Shown here: piece after piece, positions 51,966-61,629 of the stretch | How the letters are laid out: each line of letters begins with the position of its first letter | How positions within the stretch are numbered: the stretch's first letter is position 1 | Assembly: GCF_036231965.1 (NCBI RefSeq) | Contig: NZ_CP109499.1 | Location: 4,030,001 to 4,094,000 of the forward strand | Source of the DNA: Streptomyces sp. NBC_01428 | GTDB taxonomy: Bacteria > Actinomycetota > Actinomycetes > Streptomycetales > Streptomycetaceae | Direction: 5' to 3' | Length of the DNA stretch: 64,000 nucleotides | The notes under the pieces: model-generated | What the model was told of the DNA's origin: nothing | The model's input: only the letters and a program-made list of their open reading frames with translations | Database searches by the model: none | Translations under genes and position numbers: made by a program

Positions 51966-52020
51966 GTCCACGCATGCAGTCGCCGCGTCGCGTTCCGTGG
52001 CGCGTACCCCAGGGGGAGCC

Positions 52021-52605
52021 ATGACCCGGAATTTCCTGTTCGTGCTGGGCAGCAGCCGCGCCGAGGGCAACACCGAGCTGCTGGCCCGCAAGGCCGCCGA
52101 GCAACTGCCGCCGGACGTCGGGCAGCGCTGGCTGAATCTGGCCGATCACGCTCTCCCCGACTTCGTGGACCTGCGCCGCGACAGCGACCACGTCCGTCCG
52201 CCCACCGGCACCGTCCCGGGGCTGCTCCTGGACGCCACGCTCGCGGCCACCGACATCGTGATCGCCTCGCCGCTGTACTGGTACTCGGTGTCCGGCCTCA
52301 CCAAGCGCTACCTGGACTACTGGTCGGGCTGGCTCCGCACGCCCGGCATCGACTTCAAGGAGACCCTCGCCGGGCGCACCCTGTGGGGTGTCACCGCCCT
52401 CGCGCACGAGGAGCAGGCGGTCGCCGATCCCCTGGTGGGCACGCTGAACAACTCGGCCGCCTACATGGGGATGCGGTTCGGCGGGGTCCTGCTCGGCAAC
52501 GGCAGCCGGCGCGGCGACGTACTGAACGACGCCGACGCCCTGGCCCGGGCGAAGACCTTCTTCGCGCAGGAACCGCCGCTCGCCCGCTTCCCGTACGAGG
52601 CGTGA
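52021..52605 (+). CDS. NADPH-dependent FMN reductase / flavodoxin-fold NAD(P)H oxidoreductase
   Basis: 194-residue flavodoxin-like fold. It starts MTRNFLFVLGSSRAEGNTEL, where GSSRAEGNT is the phosphate-binding loop for FMN, and has DIVIASPLYWYSVSGLTKRY with LDYWSGW, the second flavin contact. Such proteins reduce FMN, quinones or chromate. AGGGGGAG lies five bases before the ATG. Its promoter carries a perfect palindrome, suggesting control by a dedicated repressor not identified here. Convergent with the ABC permease. Confidence 0.9.
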   Translation: MTRNFLFVLGSSRAEGNTELLARKAAEQLPPDVGQRWLNLADHALPDFVDLRRDSDHVRPPTGTVPGLLLDATLAATDIVIASPLYWYSVSGLTKRYLDYWSGWLRTPGIDFKETLAGRTLWGVTALAHEEQAVADPLVGTLNNSAAYMGMRFGGVLLGNGSRRGDVLNDADALARAKTFFAQEPPLARFPYEA

Positions 52606-52626
52606 GCACCCCGCGTCCGGATGCCG

Positions 52627-53682
52627 TCAGGCGGTGATGTCCTTGGCCGTGAAGCGTGCCCACGCCGCCGAACCGAACACGGCCGCGTACAGCGCCTGGA
52701 GGCCGAGGTTGCGGGTCAGGTCGTCCCAGTAGACCGGGTCGCGCATGAGGTCGGCGAAGGACAGCCAGTAGTGGGAGAAGAAGTACGGCTGGAGCGCGTG
52801 CAGCTGGGGGATCTGGTCGAGGATCTGGACGGTGATGAGCAGGCCGACCGTCGTCGCCATGGCCGCGATGCCGCTGTTGGTGAGGGTCGAGACGAACAGG
52901 CCGAGCGCGGCGACGCCGATCAGTGACGCGGCGACGGCGAGGGCGATGAGCAGCGCCCGGCCGAGGCCCTCGGTGAAGCTGATGCGGGTGCCGGAGATGG
53001 TGGTCAGCTCGCCCAGCGGGAACAGCAGTGCGCCCACCGTGAGCGCCGACACCGCCACGACCAGGGTCGCGACCAGGCAGAACGTCATCGTGGTCGCGTA
53101 CTTGGTGAGGAGCAGCCGGGTGCGGCCCGCGGGTGCGACGAGGAGATAGCGCAGGGTGCCCGCGTTGGCCTCGCCGGCGATCGCGTCGCCCGCGATGACC
53201 CCGACCGCCATCGGCAGGAAGAAGGGGAGGGTCGCGGCCAGCGCTGTGAACACCAGGAACAGGCCGTTGTTGGTGATCTGCGCGATGAACGCGGGGCCCT
53301 CGCCGCCGCCTCCGCCCGCGGACGACCCGTCGCTCGTCTCGATCCGGATCGCCACCCCGATGAGGATCGGCACGGCCGCGAGGACGCCGAGCAGGGCGAT
53401 CGTCCGCCAGCGCCGGAAGGTGGTGACCAGTTCGCTGCGGAAGAGACCGAGGGTCCAGAGGGGGTTCGGTTTCCGGCTCGGTTTCCGGCCGGTCCGCGGG
53501 CTGCGTGCCGGGGAGGCGGCGGGGCGGGGCGGCGTCGTGTCCGGCCCGCCCGTCCCGGGGGTGGCCGGCGCGCCCGCTGCCGTGTCCGTCGCGACGTCGG
53601 CACCCTCCCCGGTGCGGCCCGTCTCCGGAACGCCACCCTCCCCGGTGCGGCCCGTCTCCGGAACGCTTTCAGCCCGCGACAT
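52627..53682 (-). CDS. ABC transporter permease
   Basis: 351-residue ABC-2 type permease. The N-terminal 75 residues are a polar Pro/Thr/Gly tail with an exact duplication, VPETGRTGEGG then VPETGRTGEGA. Six helices follow, beginning RTIALLGVLAAVPILIGVAI, with GEANAGTLRYLLVAPAGRTR, the coupling segment of this class. It overlaps the ATPase gene by 14 bases. Substrate unknown. Confidence 0.92.
   Translation of the reverse strand: MSRAESVPETGRTGEGGVPETGRTGEGADVATDTAAGAPATPGTGGPDTTPPRPAASPARSPRTGRKPSRKPNPLWTLGLFRSELVTTFRRWRTIALLGVLAAVPILIGVAIRIETSDGSSAGGGGGEGPAFIAQITNNGLFLVFTALAATLPFFLPMAVGVIAGDAIAGEANAGTLRYLLVAPAGRTRLLLTKYATTMTFCLVATLVVAVSALTVGALLFPLGELTTISGTRISFTEGLGRALLIALAVAASLIGVAALGLFVSTLTNSGIAAMATTVGLLITVQILDQIPQLHALQPYFFSHYWLSFADLMRDPVYWDDLTRNLGLQALYAAVFGSAAWARFTAKDITA
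53602..53667. repeat. 33-base direct duplication inside the permease gene
   Basis: Two adjacent 33-base copies (53602-53634 and 53635-53667, one difference) encode the repeated VPETGRTGEG peptide near the permease amino end. In frame, so length varies by 11 residues. Confidence 0.9.
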
Positions 53683-54664
53683 CGAAGCCCTCCCCCGTCA
53701 GTGCCACGAAGGCGTCCTCCAGCGAGGCCCGTTCGACCCCGAAGCCGCGGACCCGGACACCCGCCGTGACCAACGCTGCGTTCAGGTCGGCGAGTTCGCG
53801 GTCCGGTGGTTCGGCGGTCACGCCCGTCTCCGTCACGACGAGATCCGTCACGCCCTGCTCCTTGAGCACCCGGGCCGCGTCGCCCCCGTCCGGGGTGGTC
53901 ACGACCAGCCGTCCGCGTGCGCCCGCCGCGAGGTCGGCGACGGCGCCCTGGGTGATGAGCCGGCCCCGCGCCATCACGGCGGCGTGGGTGCAGACCTGCT
54001 CGATCTCGTCGAGGAGGTGCGAGGAGAGGAAGACGGTGGTGCCGTCGGAGGCCAGTTCCCTGACCAGGGAGCGGATCTCGCGCATGCCCTGCGGATCGAG
54101 GCCGTTGGTCGGTTCGTCCAGGACGAGCAGGCGGCGCGGCTGGAGCAGCGCGGCCGCGAGCCCGAGCCGCTGCTTCATGCCCAGGGAGTACGCCTTCGCC
54201 TTCTTGGTGCCCGCCGCGGTCAGCCCGACCCGGTCGAGGGCGGCGGCGACGCGGGCCCGCCGGGTGCGGGGGTCGGCCGCCGGGTCGGCGGCGTCGTACC
54301 GCAGGAGGTTGTCCCGCCCGGAGAGGAAGCCGTACAGCGCGGGGCCCTCGATCAGGGCCCCGACGTGCGGGAGCACGGCCCGCGTGGCCCGGGGCATGGG
54401 CTGCCCCAGGACACGGGCCGTGCCCGAGGTCGGCTCGATCAGGCCCATCAGCATGCGGATGGTGGTGGTCTTGCCCGAGCCGTTCGGCCCGAGGAAGCCG
54501 AAGACGCTGCCCGCCGGGACGGTCAGGTCCAGACCGTCCACGGCGAGCTGTCCGCCGCGGTAGCGCTTGCTCAGTGAGCGCGTGACGATCACGGCGTCGT
54601 CGTCGGACGCGGTGCCGCGCGCGGCGTTCGCCGGATCGGGCTCGGCGGCGGACAGCTCCTCCAT
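53669..54664 (-). CDS. ABC transporter ATP-binding protein
   Basis: 331-residue ATPase. Walker A is GFLGPNGSGKTTTIRMLMGL, the signature is YSLGMKQRLGLA (a Gly-Met variant of LSGGQ), Walker B is RRLLVLDEPTNGLDP, and the switch His is FLSSHLLDEI. A C-terminal regulatory part of about 90 residues follows. This is the DrrA/NatA/CcmA type. It is 31 bases downstream of a LolA-like gene. Confidence 0.95.
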   Translation of the reverse strand: MEELSAAEPDPANAARGTASDDDAVIVTRSLSKRYRGGQLAVDGLDLTVPAGSVFGFLGPNGSGKTTTIRMLMGLIEPTSGTARVLGQPMPRATRAVLPHVGALIEGPALYGFLSGRDNLLRYDAADPAADPRTRRARVAAALDRVGLTAAGTKKAKAYSLGMKQRLGLAAALLQPRRLLVLDEPTNGLDPQGMREIRSLVRELASDGTTVFLSSHLLDEIEQVCTHAAVMARGRLITQGAVADLAAGARGRLVVTTPDGGDAARVLKEQGVTDLVVTETGVTAEPPDRELADLNAALVTAGVRVRGFGVERASLEDAFVALTGEGFDVAG

Positions 54665-54695
54665 GGGCTCCCTCGGTTCGGCGTGCCTGCGGGAA

Positions 54696-55958
54696 TCAGT
54701 GGGCCGCGTCGGCCGCCTTCACCAGCGCGGCCTTGGTGACGGCACCGGCGTACACCTTGCCGTCGTCCGTGATCAGCGCGTTGACCAGGCGGGTGGAGAA
54801 GACCGTGCCCGAGCCGAACTTGCCGGTGACGTGGTCGCCGAGGGAGTTCAGGAAGCCGTCGACGTCACTGTTGCCGGACGAGCCCTTCGCGCCGGAGGGC
54901 ATGCCCTTGCCGCCCGTGTCGAACTCCGCGATGGTGCTCCAGCCCTTGCCGATGGTCTTCACCCCGTCGAGACCGGCCAGGTCCTTGTCGCCCTTGCGGA
55001 GCGACTCGTCGCCCTTGGGGAACGCCTTGTCCGGACCCTGGTGCCCCGGCGTCTTCCCGGCGCTCTCGTGGTCGTCGCCCTCGGTGACCTTCGCGCCCTT
55101 CGGCGGGGTGAAGGCGAACGTCGACGCGGCGGGCCGGGAGAAGTCGACCTTGGTGAAGCCCGCGTCCACGACGGCCGCGCCACCGCTCGCCGGGGTCAGC
55201 GTGAACTTCAGCGGCAGCCCGGTCTTCGCGTCCACCGCGATGCTGATCGCGCCGACCGTGGAGCCGGACTGCCGGGGCTTGACGACCAGCTTGTACGCGT
55301 CGCGGCCCGCAACCTGCGCGGTGCCGTCGACGGTCACGGACGTCGTGTCGTCCACGGACTTGAGGGCCTCGTCGGCGAGGTCCTTGGGAGTGGCCGGCAC
55401 GTCGTGCGGCGCCTTGCCCTTCGCACCCGCGGACTCGGGGGCGGTCGCGTGGTAGACCTCGTTCGACTTGCTGTCGTACCCCCACACGTCCTTGCCGTTG
55501 TGGATGACGCTGTACTCGGAGGCGTTGTCGAGGAGGGAGACCTTGCCCTTGTCCGGGCCGTCGGCGGCGACGCGCAGCGTGTGCGTGCCGGAGGCCAGCT
55601 CCATGAGCTTGGACTGCGGGTCGGCGGAGGAGCCGCCGTCACCCTTGACGGCGCCGGACGCGAAGCCGCTCGCCAGGCCGCCCAGGTCGGGCAGTCCCAG
55701 GTCGGTGGTGATCTTGACCGTGCCGGACAGCTGCTGGACGTCCGACTTGGCGATCTTCTCGATGAGTTGCTGCGCGGTGACCTTCGGCAGGTCGGGGTCT
55801 CCGGACGAGGCGAGTGCGGGGACGAGCCCGATGGTCGCCGCCGCCACCCCCACCACCGCGACCGGAACGACGTACCGCGCGGCCCTGTGTCGCCCGGTCC
55901 GCACGTCGTCGGCCTCGTCGGCGGCCTGCGCGCTGTCGTCGGTTTCGTACGGTGCCAT
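54696..55958 (-). CDS. LolA-like lipid-carrier-fold protein, membrane anchored
   Basis: 420 residues. An acidic N-terminal cytosolic tail, one membrane helix at about 28-50 (YVVPVAVVGVAAATIGLVPA), then an external LolA/outer-membrane-lipoprotein-carrier type domain: TAQQLIEKIAKSDVQQLSGT, VWGYDSKSNEVYHATAPESA and GLPLKFTLTPASGGAAVVDA with DFSRPAASTFAFTPPKGAKV. The start ATG at 55958 follows GGAGGT. It is first in a three-gene unit with the ABC ATPase and permease, so it may pass a lipophilic substrate to or from that transporter. Confidence 0.86.
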   Translation of the reverse strand: MAPYETDDSAQAADEADDVRTGRHRAARYVVPVAVVGVAAATIGLVPALASSGDPDLPKVTAQQLIEKIAKSDVQQLSGTVKITTDLGLPDLGGLASGFASGAVKGDGGSSADPQSKLMELASGTHTLRVAADGPDKGKVSLLDNASEYSVIHNGKDVWGYDSKSNEVYHATAPESAGAKGKAPHDVPATPKDLADEALKSVDDTTSVTVDGTAQVAGRDAYKLVVKPRQSGSTVGAISIAVDAKTGLPLKFTLTPASGGAAVVDAGFTKVDFSRPAASTFAFTPPKGAKVTEGDDHESAGKTPGHQGPDKAFPKGDESLRKGDKDLAGLDGVKTIGKGWSTIAEFDTGGKGMPSGAKGSSGNSDVDGFLNSLGDHVTGKFGSGTVFSTRLVNALITDDGKVYAGAVTKAALVKAADAAH

Positions 55959-56130
55959 GTGTGCCTTACCTCCGTCGTCGGCGGCGGCTCTGTGGTCCTG
56001 CCCCTGCTCCACCCCTAAGCCGCCATTCTCACCCGAACCGGTGAGGAGTGGTGCTCTCCATATGACCAAATCGGCGCGATGGAAGCGTCAGCCCGCGGAA
56101 TCAACTCCGCGTAGTCCTGCGGTATGACAC

Positions 56131-56189
56131 GAGAGGGCGGCGCCTGCCCCGACCCGTAGGGGTCGTACCGGGGCGGGCGCCGCCCTCTC
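56131..56189 (-). terminator. Terminator after the polyprenyl synthase gene
   Basis: Twenty-one-base arms (56131-56151, 56169-56189) pair with one G-U, with further pairing of GACC/GGTC in the loop. 78 bases past the stop. Confidence 0.82.
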
Positions 56190-56267
56190 GGCACGGCGGG
56201 GCACCGACGGCCCGGAAGAACCGTCGGGAACGCCCGTGTCGGCTCGGACGACAGGCAGGCGGGCCGG

Positions 56268-57278
56268 TCAGCCGGCCCGGTGCACCACGGCGTCCGCCAG
56301 CTCGACCAGAGCGGCCTTGGCGTCGCACTCGGGCAGCGGGGCCAGCGCGGAGCGCGCGTCCTCCGCGTACCGCACGGTGTCCCGGCGGGCCTGCTCCAGC
56401 GCGGGGTGCTCCCGCAGCCGGGTCAGGGCCTCGGCGTGCCGCGCGTCGTCCGTGAGGTCGGAGTCCAGCAGCTCGCACAGCGCGATGTCCTCGGCGAGGC
56501 CCAGCCGCTCCGCGCGCTCGCGCAGCCGCAGCACCGGCAGCGTGGGGATGCCCTCGCGCAGGTCGGTTCCCGGGGTCTTGCCCGACTCGTGCGACTCGGA
56601 GGCGATGTCGAGGACGTCGTCCGCGAGCTGGAAGGCGACGCCGAGGCGCTCGCCGTACTGCGTCAGCACGTCGACGACCGTCTCGTCGGCGCCGGACATC
56701 ATCGCGCCGAAGCGGCACGCGACGGCGACCAGCGAGCCGGTCTTGCCGCTCAGCACGTCGAGGTAGTGATCGACCGGGTCCCGGCCGTCGCGCGGTCCCG
56801 CGGTCTCCAGGATCTGGCCGGTCACCAGCCGCTCGAACGCCTCGGCCTGGATGCGGACCGCGTCGGGCCCGAGGTCGGCCAGGATGTACGAGGCGCGGGC
56901 GAAGAGGAAGTCTCCGGTGAGGACGGCCACCGAGTTGCCCCAGCGGGCGTTCGCGCTGTCGACACCGCGCCTGACCTCGGCCTCGTCCATCACGTCGTCG
57001 TGGTACAGCGTGGCGAGATGGGTCAGCTCGACGACCACGGCCGAGGGCACGACACCCGGCGCGTAGGGATCACCGAACTGCGCGGCGAGCATCACGAGCA
57101 GCGGCCTGAACCGCTTTCCCCCGGCACGCACGAGGTGCTGGGCGGCTTCCGTGATGAAGGGGACCTCGCTCTTGGTGGCTTCGAGCAAGCCCTCCTCGAC
57201 AGCCGCCAATCCGGCCTGGACATCGGCTTCGAGAGCCTGGTCCCGCACGCTCAGCCCGAACGGCCCGACGACGGTCAC
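56268..57278 (-). CDS. Long-chain trans-polyprenyl diphosphate synthase
   Basis: Condenses isopentenyl diphosphate onto an allylic primer to make the side chain of menaquinone. 336 residues. First Asp-rich motif DDVMD at 94-98, second DDVLD at 220-224, and RAGGKRFRPL for substrate phosphate. Positions -4 and -5 before the first motif are Thr and Ala, small, which favours a long product (hepta- to nonaprenyl). The start is the GTG at 57278 behind AGGAG. Related genes usually lie with menaquinone or nuo genes. Confidence 0.93.
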   Translation of the reverse strand: MTVVGPFGLSVRDQALEADVQAGLAAVEEGLLEATKSEVPFITEAAQHLVRAGGKRFRPLLVMLAAQFGDPYAPGVVPSAVVVELTHLATLYHDDVMDEAEVRRGVDSANARWGNSVAVLTGDFLFARASYILADLGPDAVRIQAEAFERLVTGQILETAGPRDGRDPVDHYLDVLSGKTGSLVAVACRFGAMMSGADETVVDVLTQYGERLGVAFQLADDVLDIASESHESGKTPGTDLREGIPTLPVLRLRERAERLGLAEDIALCELLDSDLTDDARHAEALTRLREHPALEQARRDTVRYAEDARSALAPLPECDAKAALVELADAVVHRAG

Positions 57279-57618
57279 GAGAGGTTCTCCTGTCTGCTGA
57301 CGATCACATGGCGAACTCGGTCGATCATTCGGTCGATGACACGGTTTGTCGATGTGTCGCTGCCATCACTCAAGTCAGCGTATCCGGTCACGTTTCGATC
57401 ACCACGAGCGCCCACCGTCCCCCGGCCGAGTCGACTCCGCCAGGACGTACGCGGGATGACACCTGTAGGGCACACGCAACACACCCGTCTGCCTCGCTCC
57501 GCGAGTACCCCTCCTCCCGGGCAGTATCCGGAGGCCGACGGTATGTTCATGATCAGTTGATACGAGCTGACATACGACGACATGTACCGAGGTCCGAGGT
57601 ACGCGGAAGAGGGTGGCA
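57279..57618. other. Divergent gap between the polyprenyl synthase and POT genes
   Basis: 340 bases, no gene. It has several short TCGAT-type repeats (57319-57360) but no convincing promoter or operator. Confidence 0.3.
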
Positions 57619-59115
57619 GTGTCCCGCAGCTCCGTGGAAGCCGAACCCGGCCCGCCCCCGGCCGACGACACCGCCTTCCTCGGCCAGCCCAGGGGGCTCC
57701 TGACGCTCTCCGGCCTGGAGGTCTGGGAGCGGTTCTCGTTCCTCGGCATGCAGGCGATCCTCGTCCTCTACTTCGCCGACACCGTGTCCCACGGCGGGCT
57801 CGGCATGGCGCCGGGCACCGCCGCCTCGGTCTCGGCGGCCTACGGAACGCTCGTCTACCTGGTCTCCGTCGCCGGCGGCTGGCTCGCCGACCGGATGCTC
57901 GGCGCGTACCGCGCGGTCCTGTGGGGCGGCATCCTGATCGCCTGCGGCCACTACGCCATGGCGATCCCGGCGGCCGCCGCGACCTGGGCGGGCCTCGGCC
58001 TGATCAGCGCGGGCACCGGCCTGCTCAAGCCGAACGTCGCCACCATGGTCGGCAAGCTCTACCGGACCGACGACGAGCGCCGCGACGCCGGTTTCGCCCT
58101 CTACTACATGGCGATCAACATCGGCGCCTTCGCCGGTCCCCTGATCACCGCCTGGCTCGGCGACCACGAGGGCTGGCACTGGGGCTTCTCGGCGGCGGCG
58201 GTCGGCATGACCTTCGGCCTGATCCAGTACGTGGCGGGCCGCCGTCACCTGGCCGGGCGCACCCGCGCGGCGGAATTCGCCCTCGCGCCGGACGCCATGC
58301 GCCGCGCCGTCCGCGGGATCGTCCTCGGACTGCTGGCCGTCGCGGTCCTCGCCGTGCTCCTCGCCTCCGTCGGCTGGCTGACCATGGACCGCTTCGTCGA
58401 CCTGCTGACCGTCGTCTCGGTGATCCTGCCCGTCGTCTATTTCTGGGTGATGTTCACCAGCCCCCGGGTGACGTCCGAGGAACGCGGCAGGCTGCGCCCC
58501 TACGTGGTCCTCTTCCTCGCCTCGACCGTCTTCAACTTCATCCTCTTCCAGGCCTACTCGACGATGATCCTGCTGGCCTCGTCGAACGCCGAGTCGACGA
58601 TCTTCGGCTTCGACTTCCCGGCCGGCTGGTACGCCTCCGCGCTGGGTGCCTTCGAGGTCGCCCTCGCGCCGGTGGTGGCCGCCGTCTGGATGCGGATGGG
58701 CACCCGCCAGCCGCACGCCTCGAACAAGATCGCCCTCGGGGTCGTGCTCGGCGGTCTGTCGTTCCTGCTCATCGTGCTGCCGACCTCCGGCCACAGCGGG
58801 GACGACTACCTGATGTCGGTCTGGTGGATCGTCGGCTCCTATCTGCTGCTCGGCCTCGGAGACGTCCTCCTGGAGACGTCCGGCCTGTCCGCGACCACCA
58901 AGCTCGCCCCGGCCGCCTTCTCCAGCCAGACGATGTCCCTCTGGTTCCTGTCCCTCGCGCTCGCCAACGGCATCCAGGCCCAGACGGTGAAGCTCTACGA
59001 CGACGTCTCCAAGCCCGCCTACTTCGGCGTCAACGGCGCGATCGCGGTGGCGGCGGGCCTGGCCGTGATGGCCCTCGCCCCCTGGCTCCGCCGCACGATG
59101 CATCCCGTCCACTGA
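57619..59115 (+). CDS. Proton-dependent oligopeptide (POT/PTR2) transporter
   Basis: 498 residues, 14 helices, proton-coupled uptake of di- and tripeptides. The ExxERFxxxG signature is EVWERFSFLGMQAILVLYF, and the PTR2 signature is FALYYMAINIGAFAGPLIT; GGWLADRMLGAYRAVLWGGI and GTGLLKPNVATMVGKLY are also family marks. I take the GTG at 57619, six bases from GAGG; a GTG two codons earlier abuts that site. It is followed at ten bases by a CocE/X-Pro hydrolase. Confidence 0.93.
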   Translation: MSRSSVEAEPGPPPADDTAFLGQPRGLLTLSGLEVWERFSFLGMQAILVLYFADTVSHGGLGMAPGTAASVSAAYGTLVYLVSVAGGWLADRMLGAYRAVLWGGILIACGHYAMAIPAAAATWAGLGLISAGTGLLKPNVATMVGKLYRTDDERRDAGFALYYMAINIGAFAGPLITAWLGDHEGWHWGFSAAAVGMTFGLIQYVAGRRHLAGRTRAAEFALAPDAMRRAVRGIVLGLLAVAVLAVLLASVGWLTMDRFVDLLTVVSVILPVVYFWVMFTSPRVTSEERGRLRPYVVLFLASTVFNFILFQAYSTMILLASSNAESTIFGFDFPAGWYASALGAFEVALAPVVAAVWMRMGTRQPHASNKIALGVVLGGLSFLLIVLPTSGHSGDDYLMSVWWIVGSYLLLGLGDVLLETSGLSATTKLAPAAFSSQTMSLWFLSLALANGIQAQTVKLYDDVSKPAYFGVNGAIAVAAGLAVMALAPWLRRTMHPVH

Positions 59116-59125
59116 GGTGACCCGC

Positions 59126-61123
59126 ATGCGCATCCGTACGTCCTTCCCCTACGAGACCGTTCACGAGGACGTCCTCGTCCCGCTCCCGGACGGCACCCGG
59201 CTGTACGCCCGGATCTGGCGGCCGGTGACGGAAGAGCCCGTACCGGCGCTCCTGGAGTACCTCCCGTACCGGCTGACCGACTGGACGGCACCGCGCGACT
59301 GGCAGCGCCATCCCTGGTACGCCGGGCACGGCTACGCCTCCGTCCGCGTCGACGTGCGCGGCCACGGCAACTCGGAGGGCATGCCGGGCGACGAGTACTC
59401 GGAGACCGAGCTGGCCGACGGGGTCGCCGTGGTGGAGTGGCTGGCCGCCCAGCCGTGGTGCACCGGCCGGGTCGGCATGTTCGGGATCTCCTGGGGCGGC
59501 TTCAACTCCCTCCAGATCGCGGCCCTCGCGCCCGAGGCGCTCAAGGCGGTCGTCACGGTCTGCTCGACGGACGACCGCTATGACAACGACGTGCACTACA
59601 CGGGTGGTTCCGTCCTCGCCGTCGACATGCACGCGTGGGCGGCCACCATGCTCGCCTTCGTCGCCCGCCCGCCGGACCCGGTGCACGTGGGTGAGGTGAT
59701 GTGGCGCGACATGTGGACCGAGCGGCTGGAGGCCGTCGACCCGTTCATCCACACCTGGCTGGCGCACCAGACCCGGGACGCCTACTGGCGGCACGGCAGC
59801 GCCTGCGAGGACTACGGCGCGATCCGTGCGGCGGTCCTCGCGGTCGGCGGCTGGCACGACCCGTACCGCGACACGGTGCTGCGCCTGGTCGAGAACCTGC
59901 CGCCGGACCGCGTCCGCGGTCTCATCGGCCCCTGGTCCCACCAGTACCCCGACCGGGGCCTGCCGCCGGGCCCGGCGATCGGCTTCCTCCAGGAGACGCT
60001 CCGCTGGTGGGACCACTGGCTCAAGGACGAGGACTCGGGCGCGCTCGCCGTCCCCCTCCTGCGCTCCTACGTGATGGACGCGCATCCTCCGGCGACGGTG
60101 TACGCGGAGCTCCCGGGCCGCTGGGTCGGCGACCCGGCGTGGCCCTCGCCGTCGGTCACCCCCGTCCCGTACGCGTTCCAGGGCGCCCCGCGCCTGGTGC
60201 GCTCCCCGCAGCACACGGGGGTCGACGCGGGCCGCTTCTTCCCGTTCGGGAACGACGCGGACCTGCCGCCGGACCAGCGCGAGGAGGACGCCAGGTCCGT
60301 CTGTTTCGAGTTCGAAGTGCCGCAGGAGACGTGGGTGTTGGGCCGCCCCCGGGTCCGGCTGCGGCTGATGTCGGCGTCCGCCCGGGGCCAGGTGATCGCC
60401 CGGCTGTGCGACGTGGCCCCCGACGGCGCCTCCACCCTCGTCACCCGGGGTGTCCTCAACCTGTCGGCACGCACGGGCCGTGACCAGGCGGTTCCCTGGG
60501 AGCCGGGCACCACGGAGGACGTGGAGTTCGAGCTGAACGGCATCGGCTACGCGTTCCCCCCGGGCCACCGCATCCGCCTGAGCGTCTCCTCGGCGTACTG
60601 GCCCTGGGTCTGGCCGCAGCCCGGCTCCGAGGCCGGCTTCACGCTGGACCCTGCGGGCAGCAGCCTGGAACTCCCGGTACGGGCACAGGAGTCGGACCCC
60701 TCCATCACCTTCGGCGAGGCGGAGGAGGCCGAGCCGCTCGGCGTGGTGGTCCCGGTGACGCTCGACGAGCCGCGCCCGGAGCGCCTGGTCCTGCGTGACG
60801 TGGCCGCGGGCACCTGGCGGCTCGACGTGGACCCCCGCTACGGCGGCACCCGCGTGTATCCCGACGGTCTGGAGTTCACGGAGGAGGCGCGGGAGACGTA
60901 CACGATCGACGAGACGGACCCGCTCTCCGCCCGCGCCCGCTCCACCTGGTCGGTCCGGCTGCACCGCCCCGACCTTCCCTGGGACGCCCGCGTCGAGACG
61001 ACCTCGGCCATCACCTGCGACGCGCGGGACTTCATCACGTCCAACGAGGTCGTCTGCCGGGACGGCGACGAGGTCGTCTTCCACCGGACCTGGGAGAAGC
61101 GCATCCCGCGCACCGCGGGCTGA
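59126..61123 (+). CDS. CocE/NonD family hydrolase (X-Pro dipeptidyl-peptidase type)
   Basis: 665-residue serine hydrolase. The alpha/beta domain has RVDVRGHGNSEGMPGDEYSE, the nucleophile motif GMFGISWGGFNSLQ (Ser), VGGWHDPYRDTVLRL (Asp region) and GPWSHQYPDRG (His). The X-Pro C-terminal jelly-roll domain is VCFEFEVPQETWVLGRPRVR and RIRLSVSSAYWPWVWPQPGS. No signal peptide, so it is cytosolic. The ATG at 59126 has AGGTGA five bases upstream, and this site overlaps the POT stop region; GTG 59117 is an alternative. Next to a peptide importer, cleavage of imported proline peptides is likely. Confidence 0.9.
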   Translation: MRIRTSFPYETVHEDVLVPLPDGTRLYARIWRPVTEEPVPALLEYLPYRLTDWTAPRDWQRHPWYAGHGYASVRVDVRGHGNSEGMPGDEYSETELADGVAVVEWLAAQPWCTGRVGMFGISWGGFNSLQIAALAPEALKAVVTVCSTDDRYDNDVHYTGGSVLAVDMHAWAATMLAFVARPPDPVHVGEVMWRDMWTERLEAVDPFIHTWLAHQTRDAYWRHGSACEDYGAIRAAVLAVGGWHDPYRDTVLRLVENLPPDRVRGLIGPWSHQYPDRGLPPGPAIGFLQETLRWWDHWLKDEDSGALAVPLLRSYVMDAHPPATVYAELPGRWVGDPAWPSPSVTPVPYAFQGAPRLVRSPQHTGVDAGRFFPFGNDADLPPDQREEDARSVCFEFEVPQETWVLGRPRVRLRLMSASARGQVIARLCDVAPDGASTLVTRGVLNLSARTGRDQAVPWEPGTTEDVEFELNGIGYAFPPGHRIRLSVSSAYWPWVWPQPGSEAGFTLDPAGSSLELPVRAQESDPSITFGEAEEAEPLGVVVPVTLDEPRPERLVLRDVAAGTWRLDVDPRYGGTRVYPDGLEFTEEARETYTIDETDPLSARARSTWSVRLHRPDLPWDARVETTSAITCDARDFITSNEVVCRDGDEVVFHRTWEKRIPRTAG

Positions 61124-61629
61124 AAGGACTTGACGGGGGCGGCAGTTCACCGGCCGCCCCCGGTTCGGCTCCCGTCCGGCATCCGCCCGGCCCGCCTCCG
61201 GATTTCGCCCGGCTCGCGTCGTGATGTCGCCTGCCGTCCGACGGGAAGCCGTCAACTCCGAGCCCACGCCGCACCTTTCGCCGGCGCCCCCTCCGGCGCC
61301 GCCCTCCCGCACCCCGCGCCTCCCGCACCCGGCGGGGCCGTCCCGGCGTGCGTCCGAGAACTCCCCGCGCCGCACAGAGCGGTGGCGTAATGCCCGACTT
61401 GCCCGGCATGCCGTCTTGGTGACCCCTCGGCGCGTGAATTGGGTCACGCGCGGACCAGTGGATCACCCCTCGCCCACCCCGTGCCGACCCCTTTGCCAAA
61501 GGGAAGTTGAGGATTCAATTCCGGTCTAATCGGACGTATTGCCCGCGCTCTAAACAGGCAAAAGCGATCTTCACCGCCACATCAGGCCTTGTTCCCGACA
61601 TGTGCAGTCGCATACGTTCTCGTCGCACC

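Noticed and set aside
57553..59133. 526-codon minus-strand frame opposite the POT gene
   Set aside because: Charged low-complexity shadow; the plus strand has the PTR2 signatures.
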